A stretch of 41,012 nucleotides of DNA from contig JAOZPP010000021.1 in assembly GCA_029932675.1 (NCBI GenBank), positions 1-41,012 on the forward strand. Reading direction: 5' to 3'. This DNA is from a bacterium. Its GTDB lineage: Bacteria > SM23-81 > DAOVCL01. Under the pieces are notes generated by a model that made no database searches, was not told where the DNA came from, and worked only from the letters and a program-made list of their open reading frames with translations. Below are positions 32,519 through 41,012 of this stretch, piece by piece; within the stretch, counting starts at the first letter, position 1, and every line of letters starts with the position of its first letter. The translations under genes and the position numbers were made by a program.

Positions 32519-32622
32519 CTAATCGAGTAGCCGCTTAATTTTCATTTTCCTTCTACCTATGCCGGGGGCTTCATACCAGTGGACTTCAAGGTGCGGATCT
32601 TTCCAATTATCTCAAAATGCAT
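32519..32622 (-). pseudogene. Remnant of a small conserved protein (two frames)
   Basis: On the minus strand, ATG at 32622 begins MHFEIIGKIR and then loses frame. A second frame carries HLEVHWYEAPGIGRRKMKIKRLLD and a stop at 32519-32521. I recognise the ends as those of a small conserved protein of about 75-80 residues whose C-terminus is 'EVHWYEAHGIGRRK(L/M)KIKR'. The middle (about 35 residues) is deleted with a frameshift. It immediately precedes the 65-aa gene, so a two-gene unit has decayed. The remaining gap to 32776 shows no gene. Confidence 0.55.
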
Positions 32623-32776
32623 AAGGAATTGTGCCGATATAGCTTACTTACATGTGAACAAAGTCTTGAAGGCTAATTCCACGAAGATATGAATGGGACT
32701 GAAACAGTTATCCATGGGTCGGTTTCCGAGGATCCCGTGACAATTGCAGATGGGGAAGCTCATATGGCTGTTCTTC

Positions 32777-34555
32777 TCACTTGTAAAATTGATCCCTATA
32801 GTCACGGATAATCGCCTTCTCCTTAATTGAGGCAAACCATTTGTTGAAAGCCTCCCTCTGTTTGGTCTGAAGTATCTCCTTCTTTAAGTCGTCCTTCTCC
32901 TCGGCGAATTTCTCCTCATCAATTCCCTTTTTGTCCAAAAGCTGAATGATATAGAATCCTTTTTCTGTTTCCACTACGGGGCTTATTTCATACTTTTGTT
33001 TTAACTTAAATGCGGTGCCCATAAATTGAGGCAGACGCCCTACTTCGGGGATATAGTCAGTTCGGGTAAAGTAATCCGTCTTTTGCAACTTGAGCTTGTA
33101 TTTTTTTGCTGTCCTAACCAGAGAACCGTTTTTCTTCGCCTCATCAGCGATTGATTGCGCCTTCTTACGGGCCAGTTCTTTTCTCTTTTGATAGTTTAAT
33201 TTGGATGCGATCCTCTGTTTAACCGAGGAGAGAGGGGGGATAGTTGCCCCTTTCTTCTCGATTATCTGGAAGATGTAGTATCCAGATTTTGTCTCTATTA
33301 AACCACTGGTTTTTCCTACATCGTTTTCTTCAACGAATTTGGAAACTTTTGGATTTATACCTACCCTGGGTATGTATCCTCCTTCACTGAAGGGCCCGGT
33401 CTCCTCCAGCTCAAGGCTGTCATCTGCCGCCTCAATCAACCCTTTCTTTCCTGATAATTGAGCAAATTCCTCTGCCCTATTTCTGATTTCATCAAGGGTA
33501 TGTAGAGAAGGCTCTACCCTAAGGAGGATATGTCGAGCATGTACCTTATCCTTTGTTCTCTCTTCTACCTTGATTAGGTGCCAGCCAAATCTGGTCCTTA
33601 CCGGTGGAGATATCTCCCCTGGTTTCAAGGAAAATGCAGCATCCTCAAAGGGTTTAACCATACTTCCCCGTTCGAAAAAGCCGAGATCCCCCCCTTTACT
33701 TGCCGATGGCCCCTGGGAGTATTCCCGAGCCAGGTCAGAGAACTCCTCGCCGGATATTGCCATATCCCTGATCTCTTCTATTCTGGCCCTAACGCTATCC
33801 TCGTCAGCCATGCTGGGCTTTTTAGCGAAAAGGATGTATTTAAGATTTGCCTTTGGAGGTTCCTTAAACTCTTCCTTGTGTTCCATATAGTAGGTTTGAA
33901 TCTCCTCCTCTTTAACCTCAATCTCCTCGTTGGGGATATCCGAAGGAAGAACTTGAACCCATCTCACTTTTACCTTCTCATTTCTTCTTATATACTCCTG
34001 CTTTACTTCATCGGCTGTTACCCTTACTGTGTTGAAGATTAGATTCTGCAGCTTTAGTCGGGGGAGGATAGAGCGAGCTTGATCCTCATACGGTGTCCAA
34101 TCTATGTAAGGACTGCTTAGCAACTGCATATACCTCTGATAATCGAATTTTCCCTCTTTAGTGCGGAAGGTAGTATCGGAAAGGACAGACTGAGGAGGGT
34201 TGGTAGCTACCCAGGCGATTATCTCCGAGTTGGAGACCTTTATCCCCCTCTTTTTTACCTCTTCGTTGAGAAGGGCGTAATTTACCACATCATTCCAAGT
34301 CTGTTCCCTCAACCTCTCCTCCTCCTGGGTGTTCATCTCCCGCAGCTTCTCCCGGGCCTGAAGGTAACGGCTACGGAGGGCATTCTGAAATTGTTGGTAA
34401 CTTATCTTCTGGTTGTTGACTTCCCCCAACAAACTCTTAGATCTCCTTCGGGTAGAGGTGAGCTTCATCCCCACATTGAAAACCATAAATCCAATAAAAG
34501 CTATAGCTACAATCCAGAAGGTGATCTTGGTAAATCTGAGCATTTTACGCATCAT
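32777..34555 (-). CDS. PpiD/SurA-type periplasmic peptidyl-prolyl isomerase
   Basis: This 592-residue protein has an N-terminal membrane anchor (about residues 9-28, 'ITFWIVAIAFIGFMVFNVGM'). A SurA-N-like chaperone domain follows ('GEVNNQKISYQQFQNALRSR', about residues 44-63, and 'NEEVKKRGIKVSNSEI'). Then come parvulin-type rotamase domains: one at about residues 225-335 ('DLAREYSQGPSASKGGDLGF', 'PGEISPPVRTRFGWHLIKVE') and a second, more diverged, at about residues 340-440 ('VHARHILLRV'). A third rotamase-like C-terminal segment ('PQFMGTAFKLKQKYEISPVV') is plausible. It folds outer-membrane and secreted proteins, matching the envelope theme. It is the only minus-strand gene in the 32.7-37.6 kb part and is divergent from uvrA. 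Confidence 0.92.
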   Translation of the reverse strand: MMRKMLRFTKITFWIVAIAFIGFMVFNVGMKLTSTRRRSKSLLGEVNNQKISYQQFQNALRSRYLQAREKLREMNTQEEERLREQTWNDVVNYALLNEEVKKRGIKVSNSEIIAWVATNPPQSVLSDTTFRTKEGKFDYQRYMQLLSSPYIDWTPYEDQARSILPRLKLQNLIFNTVRVTADEVKQEYIRRNEKVKVRWVQVLPSDIPNEEIEVKEEEIQTYYMEHKEEFKEPPKANLKYILFAKKPSMADEDSVRARIEEIRDMAISGEEFSDLAREYSQGPSASKGGDLGFFERGSMVKPFEDAAFSLKPGEISPPVRTRFGWHLIKVEERTKDKVHARHILLRVEPSLHTLDEIRNRAEEFAQLSGKKGLIEAADDSLELEETGPFSEGGYIPRVGINPKVSKFVEENDVGKTSGLIETKSGYYIFQIIEKKGATIPPLSSVKQRIASKLNYQKRKELARKKAQSIADEAKKNGSLVRTAKKYKLKLQKTDYFTRTDYIPEVGRLPQFMGTAFKLKQKYEISPVVETEKGFYIIQLLDKKGIDEEKFAEEKDDLKKEILQTKQREAFNKWFASIKEKAIIRDYRDQFYK

Positions 34556-34650
34556 TTTGGGTTCCCCTTTTTATTCAACTTTTGGATAAACTAATAAAAA
34601 AGGTGGAAGATGGCAAGTAAATTTTAAACCGGGTAGGGGAGAATTCCCCC

Positions 34651-34679
34651 TTGCCCTAATCACAAAATTCGCCTATATT
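34651..34679 (+). promoter_or_regulatory. Sigma70-like promoter for uvrA
   Basis: TTGCCC (-35, 34651-34656, 4 of 6 consensus) and TATATT (-10, 34674-34679, 5 of 6) are separated by exactly 17 bp. The predicted start is about 65 bp before uvrA. No LexA-type box that I could recognise lies near it. Confidence 0.5.
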
Positions 34680-34750
34680 GAACTTAGCGCACCTGTGGTG
34701 CAATTGGTTGACTGTTGGGATCTAAGCTTTGCTCACTAAGGTAAGGGGAG

Positions 34751-37582
34751 ATGACACCGGATAAGATAATAGTGAGGGGCGCGAGGAAGCACAACCTGAA
34801 GAACATCGATGTGGAGATACCCCGGGAGAAGCTGGTGGTGATTACCGGGGTCTCCGGATCCGGGAAATCCTCTTTGGCCTTTGATACCCTTTATGCTGAG
34901 GGGCAGCGCAGGTATGTTGAGTCCCTATCCGCCTATGCTCGACAGTTTTTAGGGTTGATGGAAAAGCCGGATGTAGATCTGATAGAGGGTCTCTCCCCCG
35001 CTGTTTCCATCCAACAGAGATCAGCGGGGAGGAACCCTCGCTCCACAGTGGCCACAGTTACAGAGATCTACGATTATTTCAGGCTCCTCTATGCCAGAGT
35101 GGGAATTCCCTACTGTTATAAGTGCGGTCGCCGGATAACCAAGCAGACGGTTCAGGAGATGGTTGACTCCCTCCTTAGCCTGCCTGAAGGAGATAGAGTG
35201 CAAATCCTTGCCCCTCTGGTGAGGGGAAGGAAAGGAGAACATAGGGATGTTTTAGAGGAGACGAGGGGAAAAGGTTATGTAAGGGTGAGGGTTGATGGGC
35301 AGGTTGTGGAGCTTGATCGCCCCATTAGACTGGATAAGAACAAGAAGCACAAGATTGAGGTAGTAGTGGATCGATTGCTCATCAACCAAAAAGTGGCCTC
35401 CAGGCTCGCCGATTCCCTGGAGACAGCCCTTAAATTAGGCTCAGGAATTGCCTTGGTGAACCGGGGTGGGGGAGAGGATCTGCTTTTTAATGAAAATTAT
35501 GCCTGCCCCTATTGTGGGATAAGTTATGAGGAAATATCCCCAAGGATGTTTTCCTTCAATAGCCCTTATGGGGCCTGTCCAACTTGCAATGGATTAGGTA
35601 CCAAGAGGGAGATAGACCCCAGTCTGGTGGTTCCTGACCCCAAAAAGAGTATAAATCAGGGAGCAATCGTCCCTTGGGGAGCACCTCCAGGAAAGTGGAT
35701 AAGCTTTCAGCTTAAAGCACTTTCTGAAAAATACCAATTTGGGTTAGATACCCCCTTTCGTGAGCTTCCCCCTCAGGTGCAGAATGTACTCCTCTATGGG
35801 TCGGGAACCGATATGTTCAAGTTTAGATATAGCTTAGCTGAAGGTAAAGGTTTTGGGGAGTATGTGGGAAGGTTCGAAGGAGTCATCCCGCGGCTCTCTC
35901 GGCGATACCTGCAAACCTCCTCGTCTGGGGTGAGGGAGTGGATTGAGGGTTTTATGAGCATCAGGCCCTGTCCAGATTGTAAGGGGGCAAGGCTAAAGAA
36001 GGAAAGCTTAGCCGTCAAGCTGGCCGGTCTCTCCATTAGTGAGTTGACTTCCAAGTCGGTAAAGGAGGCTATGCACTTCTTTTCCCACCTAAAGCTAACT
36101 GGCAAGGACTTAACCGTTGCAGCCCAAATCCTCAAGGAGATCAGGGAACGGTTGAGATTTTTGGTTGATGTAGGGCTTGATTATCTCACCTTAGACCGCT
36201 CAGCCGGCTCCCTCTCTGGAGGGGAGAGCCAGAGGATAAGGTTAGCCACCCAAATAGGCTCACGACTTGTGGGTATCCTTTACATCCTCGATGAACCGAG
36301 CATTGGTCTCCATCAGAGGGACAACTGCCGGCTCTTAAATACACTGACCAGTCTGCGGGATTTGGGTAATACCGTCTTAGTAGTGGAACATGATCGGGAG
36401 ACAATCGAGAGAGCAGATTGGGTGGTGGACTTGGGGCCAGGGGCGGGGGCAGAGGGGGGATACCTGGTGGCCACAGGAACCCCTTTGCAAATTAAAAGCA
36501 ATCCCCGCTCCTTAACCGGGAGATATCTGGCCGGGGAACTCTCTATTCCCTACTCTCCCACGCGCAGAAGGGGAAATGGTAAGTACTTATCCTTAATAGG
36601 GGCAAGGGGGAATAATCTAAAGAGGATAAGGGTTGATTTCCCCTTGGGTACATTCATCTGTATCACCGGGGTGTCCGGTTCAGGCAAGAGCACCTTGATC
36701 AATGAAACCCTCTATCGGGCCCTCTCCAAACATTTCTATAGTTCAAAGGTTGCTCCCTTGGAATATGAAGAGATGAGGGGGGTGGAGAACATCGACAAAG
36801 TGATCAATATCGACCAATCCCCTATAGGAAGGACACCTCGTTCCAATCCGGCTACCTATACGGGGGTATTTACCCATATAAGGCAACTCTTCTCCATGCT
36901 TCCAGAGGCTAAAGTCAGAGGTTATCAGCCGGGAAGGTTTAGCTTCAACGTAAAGGGGGGGAGGTGCGAGGCTTGCCAGGGGGATGGTATCATCAAGATA
37001 GAGATGCATTTTCTCCCTGATGTTTATGTCCCTTGTGAGGTTTGCCACGGAAGGAGGTACAACCGGGAGACCTTGCAGATAAGGTATCGGGGGAAATCAA
37101 TCGCTGATGTTTTGGATATGACGGTAAATGAAGCTTTGGAATTCTTCCAGCAGATCCCCCGGATAAGGAGAAAGTTGCAAACCTTGGCCGATGTGGGATT
37201 AGGGTACATCCACTTGGGCCAGCAGGCAACCACCCTCTCTGGGGGGGAGGCCCAGAGGGTGAAGCTCTCCTCAGAGCTCTCCAAGTTGAGCACGGGGAGG
37301 ACTCTCTATATCCTCGATGAGCCCACTACTGGCCTCCATTTTGAGGATATAAAGATGCTCCTGCGGGTTTTGAACAGGTTGGTAGAGAAGGGGAATACGG
37401 TCATCGTCATCGAACACAATTTGGATGTAATTAAATCTGCCGACTTCATTATAGACTTAGGACCAGAGGGAGGAGATGAGGGGGGATGGGTAGTGGCCAC
37501 TGGGACCCCAGAGGAAGTTGCCCAGAATGAGAGGTCCTACACCGGCGGATTTCTGCAGAAGGTGCTCTTTGGACGGGGTTGA
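34751..37582 (+). CDS. uvrA: Excinuclease ABC subunit A
   Basis: This 943-residue protein has full family length. It has two ABC ATPase modules: Walker A '[19 protein letters not shown]' at about residues 34-52 and '[19 protein letters not shown]' at about residues 640-658. ABC signatures are '[14 protein letters not shown]' (about 485) and '[15 protein letters not shown]' (about 830). Three zinc modules are visible: CYKCGRRI (about 121-124), [11 protein letters not shown]...CPTCNGLGT and [17 protein letters not shown]...[10 protein letters not shown]. It recognises DNA damage with UvrB. Start ATG 34751 has a GGTAAGGGGAG ribosome binding site. Confidence 0.98.
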   Translation: MTPDKIIVRGARKHNLKNIDVEIPREKLVVITGVSGSGKSSLAFDTLYAEGQRRYVESLSAYARQFLGLMEKPDVDLIEGLSPAVSIQQRSAGRNPRSTVATVTEIYDYFRLLYARVGIPYCYKCGRRITKQTVQEMVDSLLSLPEGDRVQILAPLVRGRKGEHRDVLEETRGKGYVRVRVDGQVVELDRPIRLDKNKKHKIEVVVDRLLINQKVASRLADSLETALKLGSGIALVNRGGGEDLLFNENYACPYCGISYEEISPRMFSFNSPYGACPTCNGLGTKREIDPSLVVPDPKKSINQGAIVPWGAPPGKWISFQLKALSEKYQFGLDTPFRELPPQVQNVLLYGSGTDMFKFRYSLAEGKGFGEYVGRFEGVIPRLSRRYLQTSSSGVREWIEGFMSIRPCPDCKGARLKKESLAVKLAGLSISELTSKSVKEAMHFFSHLKLTGKDLTVAAQILKEIRERLRFLVDVGLDYLTLDRSAGSLSGGESQRIRLATQIGSRLVGILYILDEPSIGLHQRDNCRLLNTLTSLRDLGNTVLVVEHDRETIERADWVVDLGPGAGAEGGYLVATGTPLQIKSNPRSLTGRYLAGELSIPYSPTRRRGNGKYLSLIGARGNNLKRIRVDFPLGTFICITGVSGSGKSTLINETLYRALSKHFYSSKVAPLEYEEMRGVENIDKVINIDQSPIGRTPRSNPATYTGVFTHIRQLFSMLPEAKVRGYQPGRFSFNVKGGRCEACQGDGIIKIEMHFLPDVYVPCEVCHGRRYNRETLQIRYRGKSIADVLDMTVNEALEFFQQIPRIRRKLQTLADVGLGYIHLGQQATTLSGGEAQRVKLSSELSKLSTGRTLYILDEPTTGLHFEDIKMLLRVLNRLVEKGNTVIVIEHNLDVIKSADFIIDLGPEGGDEGGWVVATGTPEEVAQNERSYTGGFLQKVLFGRG

Positions 37583-37711
37583 CAGAATCACCGAGCCGTT
37601 AGATCCCTGAATCTGGCGGCAAGTAAGGCAAACTCTGACACGATGATTGCACTCTAAGGGGGAATTTTCAACTTATGTCTTGACAGAGCGAATAGTTCGC
37701 CTTAGCTTTGT

Positions 37712-37743
37712 AAAAAGCAGAGGCCACCACTGGTGGCCTCTGC
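37712..37743 (-). terminator. Rho-independent terminator of the C25 peptidase gene
   Basis: GCAGAGGCCACC (37717-37728) and GGTGGCCTCTGC (37732-37743) form a perfect 12-bp stem with a 3-base loop. Read on the minus strand, it is followed by CTTTTTAC (A-run at 37712-37716 on +). It lies 26 bp after the minus-strand stop. Because the stem is perfect it may also slow + strand transcription from uvrA, but no T-run lies on that side. Confidence 0.9.
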
Positions 37744-37768
37744 CCAATTACCGGATTCGGGACAGGGA

Positions 37769-40700
37769 TTACTTGAGGAGGATCATCCTCCTGGTTTGCA
37801 CAAAATCTCCTGCTCGAATCCGGTATATGTATATCCCACTGGCCAACTCCCTGCCGGCATTGTCCCTTCCATCCCACCTCACCGAGTAGTAGCCAGGAGT
37901 TTGTGGCTCATCCACCAGCGTCCTCACCACTTGCCCCAAGATATTGTAAATCCTTAGGCTAACCGCCCATCGCTTTTGACGATCTACGGGTAACGAGTAA
38001 CGAATCACAGTAGTAGAGTTGAAGGGGTTGGGATAGTTCTGGCCCAGGGAGAAGTGGTCGGGTAAAAATGGCTGGATAGTTGTTTCTATCCCTACAGGGG
38101 GCTGTGAGAGCCAAGGTTCATAGTCCACCGGCCCATAGAACCAAGATGGATCTGGCGGTGAGCTGCCCCACCAGTTGTTCTCCGCCTTTATGGTTTCACT
38201 CACCCCCTCACAATATACCGCATATTGGGGAGAACAGAGGCCAAGGGTGATGCTGTTGTAACCAGTCCCCGGGATGAGGGAATCACCCAACAGAGGATAA
38301 CTTTCGTAACAGGCTACACCAATATCTCTGTAATCGGAGATATCGTTGTTAGAGACCGTTGGTTTAGACCCTGCATATAGGGCTATCCCTACAAGGTTTC
38401 TGTCCAAAATCTGATCCTGGTAGTCTGTCCCCTTGATTACGGTTGTAGAATCAAGGCTTACTCCTACTATGCCATAATAACCACCAGTTATTTGGTTGCC
38501 CACTATCTGGGCTGAGGCATTCTCCATATATATCCCAGTAGTTGCTGTGGTATCTCCTTCGCTGGGTATGTCACACTCAAGGACAGGCATAGCAATGGTA
38601 TTGCCGCTGATGGTCACCTGCCTTTCCGGGGAATCTCCCACCACCTTGATGGCACAATCCCGATTGGAATAACAAGAGAAATCGTTTCCGATGATATATG
38701 GAGAACAGTTCTCGGTGTAGATATCGTAAACATCGTTGGCAGAGAAAGTATTGCCAGCGATATAGAGATCATCGGTGGCACAACCTCTTATACCATAAAC
38801 CAGATCGTCCTTGATGGTGCAGGAGGTAATATGCCCCTCTTGGGCTGAGTCGAAGCTTATCCCACAATATCCGTCCTTGATAGTGGCGTTCTCAATTGTG
38901 GCAAAGCCTCCACTTTTCACCCTTATCCCATACCAGCTCCCTGGCCCGGCATCCGAGGAGAAGTATATCCGGTAAGGATCACCCACGGCATTAAGGCTCC
39001 CCTCCACGATTAGCTCACAGAGGTTTGGATCCGCACCAGAGTCCAGATTGTCCTCCCCCGCGGTGAACTCGATTTGTGCTCCTGGCTGGATGGTGAGCGT
39101 AATGCCTGAAGGGACGGTGACATCTCCGCAGACAAAGACGTTCTTCGGCCAGGTCTGGCTTTCAACAAGCTCCCCTGAGATGACTTTGGCCTGATAAGGT
39201 ATGTAGTTGGGGGCAGTAACCGTAACCTCCAAAGCTCCTGGAGAAGAGAAGGAGGGATAGAAGATAGTCCGACCGTTGATATCTGCATATTTCCGGTCAT
39301 AATATCTTTCGCTTTCTTTCCATAAACAGACCAACGCACCAGGAATTCCTGTTTCCACAGTGAAGCGATTCGGTCCCAACTGATAAGAATGAGGGTGAGA
39401 AACGATCATACTCTGTGGTTGTGTAATCCACACAGGCATACTCGGGTCCCCTAACAAACTTAGTGATTGTAGGCAATAAATATCAATCATATAGAAAACG
39501 CCTTCCTCTAAATCATGTAAGGGATACGAGTTCTTGGCCTTTTCTAAGGCCCAACCAACTGTCTTTGAAGGATCCTGAAAGAGACTGGAAAAGAACAGTT
39601 TATCGAGCAGACAAGAGAAATCTAAGTGACCCCTCATACCGGCTCCGATCCCACTGTTTCCAACATAAGCAACACCACCACCATGAGGATTGGTAAGCCA
39701 ATGTTTACCAAAACAGACTGTCAAACTTGGGTCAATGTAAAAATACATACCGCTGGGGGCAGTATTATCACATTTACACCAAATGGCTGTATCCATGGCA
39801 GCGCTCAAACAAGAAAATGAAACGAACAATCCGTATTTCAATCCATTGCTTAGAGTATCCAGGTCCATAACATCGAGGGACTGATGAGCATTATGCTCAG
39901 GATCAATAGAGATAGAACCCCAGTATCCGTGCCCACCGTGATTGATCAGAAAGTAACCATCCTTCAGCTCGTTCATGGCCTGAGCGTGGTCAATCCGCAA
40001 ATGCTCAAATGGTCCGTCACAGAGGTCGTATGTATCGTCGTAAAGCCTGAAACAACTGGGCTCTCCAGGAAGATCCACAACCACGCTATCCTTGAGGAAA
40101 CCTGCCTCTATGTCGCAACGTCCGAACAGGTAGGCACCCATAAGGAGGAATTGATCGTTTGTGTAGTCAGGAGGAGGGTTTTGCTGATAGGTCAAAACCT
40201 TGTTAACAAAAACCTCTGCTTCCTTTTTGTCTGAGACTGAGGAACGACCTACAGATAAATCTGCATAATAATCAATGAAAAAAGCTTCAGGTAGGGGCCA
40301 ACCATTTATGCTATCAACAGCACCACACCAGTCGCTATAATACCCGTTGCCGTCCATATCCCAAGTCCCATCAAGCGCTGCATAATAATGATCACTCTTC
40401 ATGGTTGGAACACTTTTACCATAAAGATACCAGTGACAGCCAATTGCACTCCTCCTAGCCGGAACATTAGCCGGGTTTCCTCCAATAAGGATATATTCAG
40501 TTCCAAAACTTGCCTGGTCTTTAATAAAGTTCCTGATCTTCTGGGGATTGTCCAAACCTGGCCAATATTGATAGATAGAGTCCAGATCAACAATGGCTGT
40601 CCTCAGACCCCGTCTGGTGTTCCAGCTAACCAGAGGCTGGAATGTGGTGGCCAGCGAATCGGGTGTGATGATAACACAGGCCCAAACAGCATTAGCAGGA

Positions 40701-40993
40701 ACTATTTGAGGATTAGGACCAAAAATGGTCACCTGTTCTGGGTTTTCCACCATCTCCTGGGTCATACTGGTATAGAAATCATGAGTATACTGGGTTCTTC
40801 TTTCAATGGGCAAAGACCAGTCCTCAGCGCTCTCCAGCTCTAAGGTAAAGCTGATAGAAGTGTAAAGGAAAAGCTTTCCTGTAGCCGGAATATATTGGAG
40901 AGGGTAGAAGTGGACATTGGCTATTTTGGTGCCAGCAAAGAACCCCTCGTATCCTGACTTTAACCCGACTTTCGCTTTTCTATTTAGCGTCAA
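37769..40993 (-). CDS. Gingipain-like (C25) cysteine peptidase with beta-helix and FlgD-like tail, 5' part missing
   Basis: This 1074-residue secreted-type protein lacks a signal peptide, so its 5' part is absent. Domains: residues about 1-95, a propeptide-like 'GYEGFFAGTKIANVHFYPLQ' region; about 100-530, the C25 catalytic domain with 'YILIGGNPANVPARRS' (near 168), the catalytic histidine in 'INHGGHGYWG' (H355) and the catalytic cysteine in 'FVSFSCLSAA' (C395). A right-handed parallel beta-helix spans roughly 620-930 ('GNTFSANDVYDIYTENCSPY'), and a FlgD-type Ig-like sorting domain about 985-1074 ('LGQNYPNPFNSTTVIRYSLP' to '...RTRRMILLK'-like end). This is probably an outer-surface protease. 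An in-frame stop at 41004-41006 precedes the first usable codon. A terminator sits downstream. Confidence 0.85.
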   Translation of the reverse strand: MTLNRKAKVGLKSGYEGFFAGTKIANVHFYPLQYIPATGKLFLYTSISFTLELESAEDWSLPIERRTQYTHDFYTSMTQEMVENPEQVTIFGPNPQIVPANAVWACVIITPDSLATTFQPLVSWNTRRGLRTAIVDLDSIYQYWPGLDNPQKIRNFIKDQASFGTEYILIGGNPANVPARRSAIGCHWYLYGKSVPTMKSDHYYAALDGTWDMDGNGYYSDWCGAVDSINGWPLPEAFFIDYYADLSVGRSSVSDKKEAEVFVNKVLTYQQNPPPDYTNDQFLLMGAYLFGRCDIEAGFLKDSVVVDLPGEPSCFRLYDDTYDLCDGPFEHLRIDHAQAMNELKDGYFLINHGGHGYWGSISIDPEHNAHQSLDVMDLDTLSNGLKYGLFVSFSCLSAAMDTAIWCKCDNTAPSGMYFYIDPSLTVCFGKHWLTNPHGGGVAYVGNSGIGAGMRGHLDFSCLLDKLFFSSLFQDPSKTVGWALEKAKNSYPLHDLEEGVFYMIDIYCLQSLSLLGDPSMPVWITQPQSMIVSHPHSYQLGPNRFTVETGIPGALVCLWKESERYYDRKYADINGRTIFYPSFSSPGALEVTVTAPNYIPYQAKVISGELVESQTWPKNVFVCGDVTVPSGITLTIQPGAQIEFTAGEDNLDSGADPNLCELIVEGSLNAVGDPYRIYFSSDAGPGSWYGIRVKSGGFATIENATIKDGYCGISFDSAQEGHITSCTIKDDLVYGIRGCATDDLYIAGNTFSANDVYDIYTENCSPYIIGNDFSCYSNRDCAIKVVGDSPERQVTISGNTIAMPVLECDIPSEGDTTATTGIYMENASAQIVGNQITGGYYGIVGVSLDSTTVIKGTDYQDQILDRNLVGIALYAGSKPTVSNNDISDYRDIGVACYESYPLLGDSLIPGTGYNSITLGLCSPQYAVYCEGVSETIKAENNWWGSSPPDPSWFYGPVDYEPWLSQPPVGIETTIQPFLPDHFSLGQNYPNPFNSTTVIRYSLPVDRQKRWAVSLRIYNILGQVVRTLVDEPQTPGYYSVRWDGRDNAGRELASGIYIYRIRAGDFVQTRRMILLK

Positions 40994-41012
40994 CAGCCTA
41001 AGAATTTAGCTA

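Noticed and set aside
33570-34042. Plus-strand open frames inside the ppiD-like gene
   Set aside because: They are antisense shadows of a well-conserved minus-strand protein with known domains.
34686-34750. tRNA-like stretch GTGGTGCAATTGGTTGAC before uvrA
   Set aside because: It resembles a D-arm, but no T-arm (GGTTCGAATCC-type) or closing acceptor stem follows, so no cloverleaf can be formed.
39463-40843. Several plus-strand open frames within the C25 peptidase region
   Set aside because: They are antisense to the peptidase; no family motif or ribosome binding site was seen.

Overview
The window is bacterial and double-membraned (Gram-negative type). It carries BamA, an OmpH/Skp-like chaperone, LpxD, an LpxC-FabZ fusion, LpxA, and a large minus-strand C25 (gingipain-like) peptidase with a C-terminal FlgD/Ig-like domain of the '...QNYPNPFN...' type. 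The LpxC-FabZ fusion plus this secretion-type tail points to the FCB superphylum or related candidate phyla (WOR-3/Stahlbacteria, KSB1, Zixibacteria-like). I infer this from gene content and cannot name a species. Core-gene coding strands are strikingly purine-rich, with many AGG/AGA, GAG and AAG codons.

Region 1 (1-7603) is an array of integron gene cassettes. Short genes, nearly all on the + strand and unrelated to each other, are separated by about 50-165 bp inverted-repeat sites. These begin with a GCCTAAC-like element (RYYYAAC, R'') and end with a GTTAGGC-like element (GTTRRRY, R'). Between them are imperfect stems that fall into a few recurring sequence families. These are attC sites. 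Eight have both ends; two more are half-sites or remnants. The cargo is a DUF6236-like protein, a membrane-anchored zinc-ribbon/HEAT-repeat protein, a decayed nuclease-like gene with a DUF2283 partner, a SAM methyltransferase, a GNAT/YoaP-like fusion with a truncated HIT gene, a pRiA4b ORF3-like protein, a nucleotidyltransferase-fold protein with a small partner, an isoprenylcysteine-methyltransferase-like membrane protein, and a glyoxalase fragment. No integrase is visible. From attC orientation, intI and attI would lie to the left of the window, unless the array is an integrase-less cluster. Several sites and genes are decayed, including a second, internally deleted copy of the DUF2283 cassette end.

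Region 2 (7604-10680) holds stand-alone accessory genes without attC sites (GrpB family, VOC family, methyltransferase, GNAT). It also contains a 67-bp element carrying a strong palindrome. An identical inverted copy lies at 32121-32187.

Region 3 (10681-32014) is a dense + strand housekeeping block: radA and an exported beta-propeller protein, then behind a good sigma70-like promoter a long run of tgt, yajC, fmt, DUF116, RNase G/E, rplU, bamA, ompH, lpxD, lpxC-fabZ, lpxA, proS, queD, queE, queC and folE2. An exported MTA/SAH-nucleosidase-like lipoprotein, a GNAT, a possible PilZ-like protein and a methyltransferase follow. It links tRNA modification (preQ0 synthesis plus Tgt), translation, outer-membrane assembly and lipid A initiation.

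Region 4 (32015-41012) has a terminator, a small minus-strand gene next to a broken gene, a minus-strand PpiD/SurA-type foldase, divergent uvrA, and the minus-strand C25 peptidase. The peptidase's 5' part is missing or broken near the right edge.
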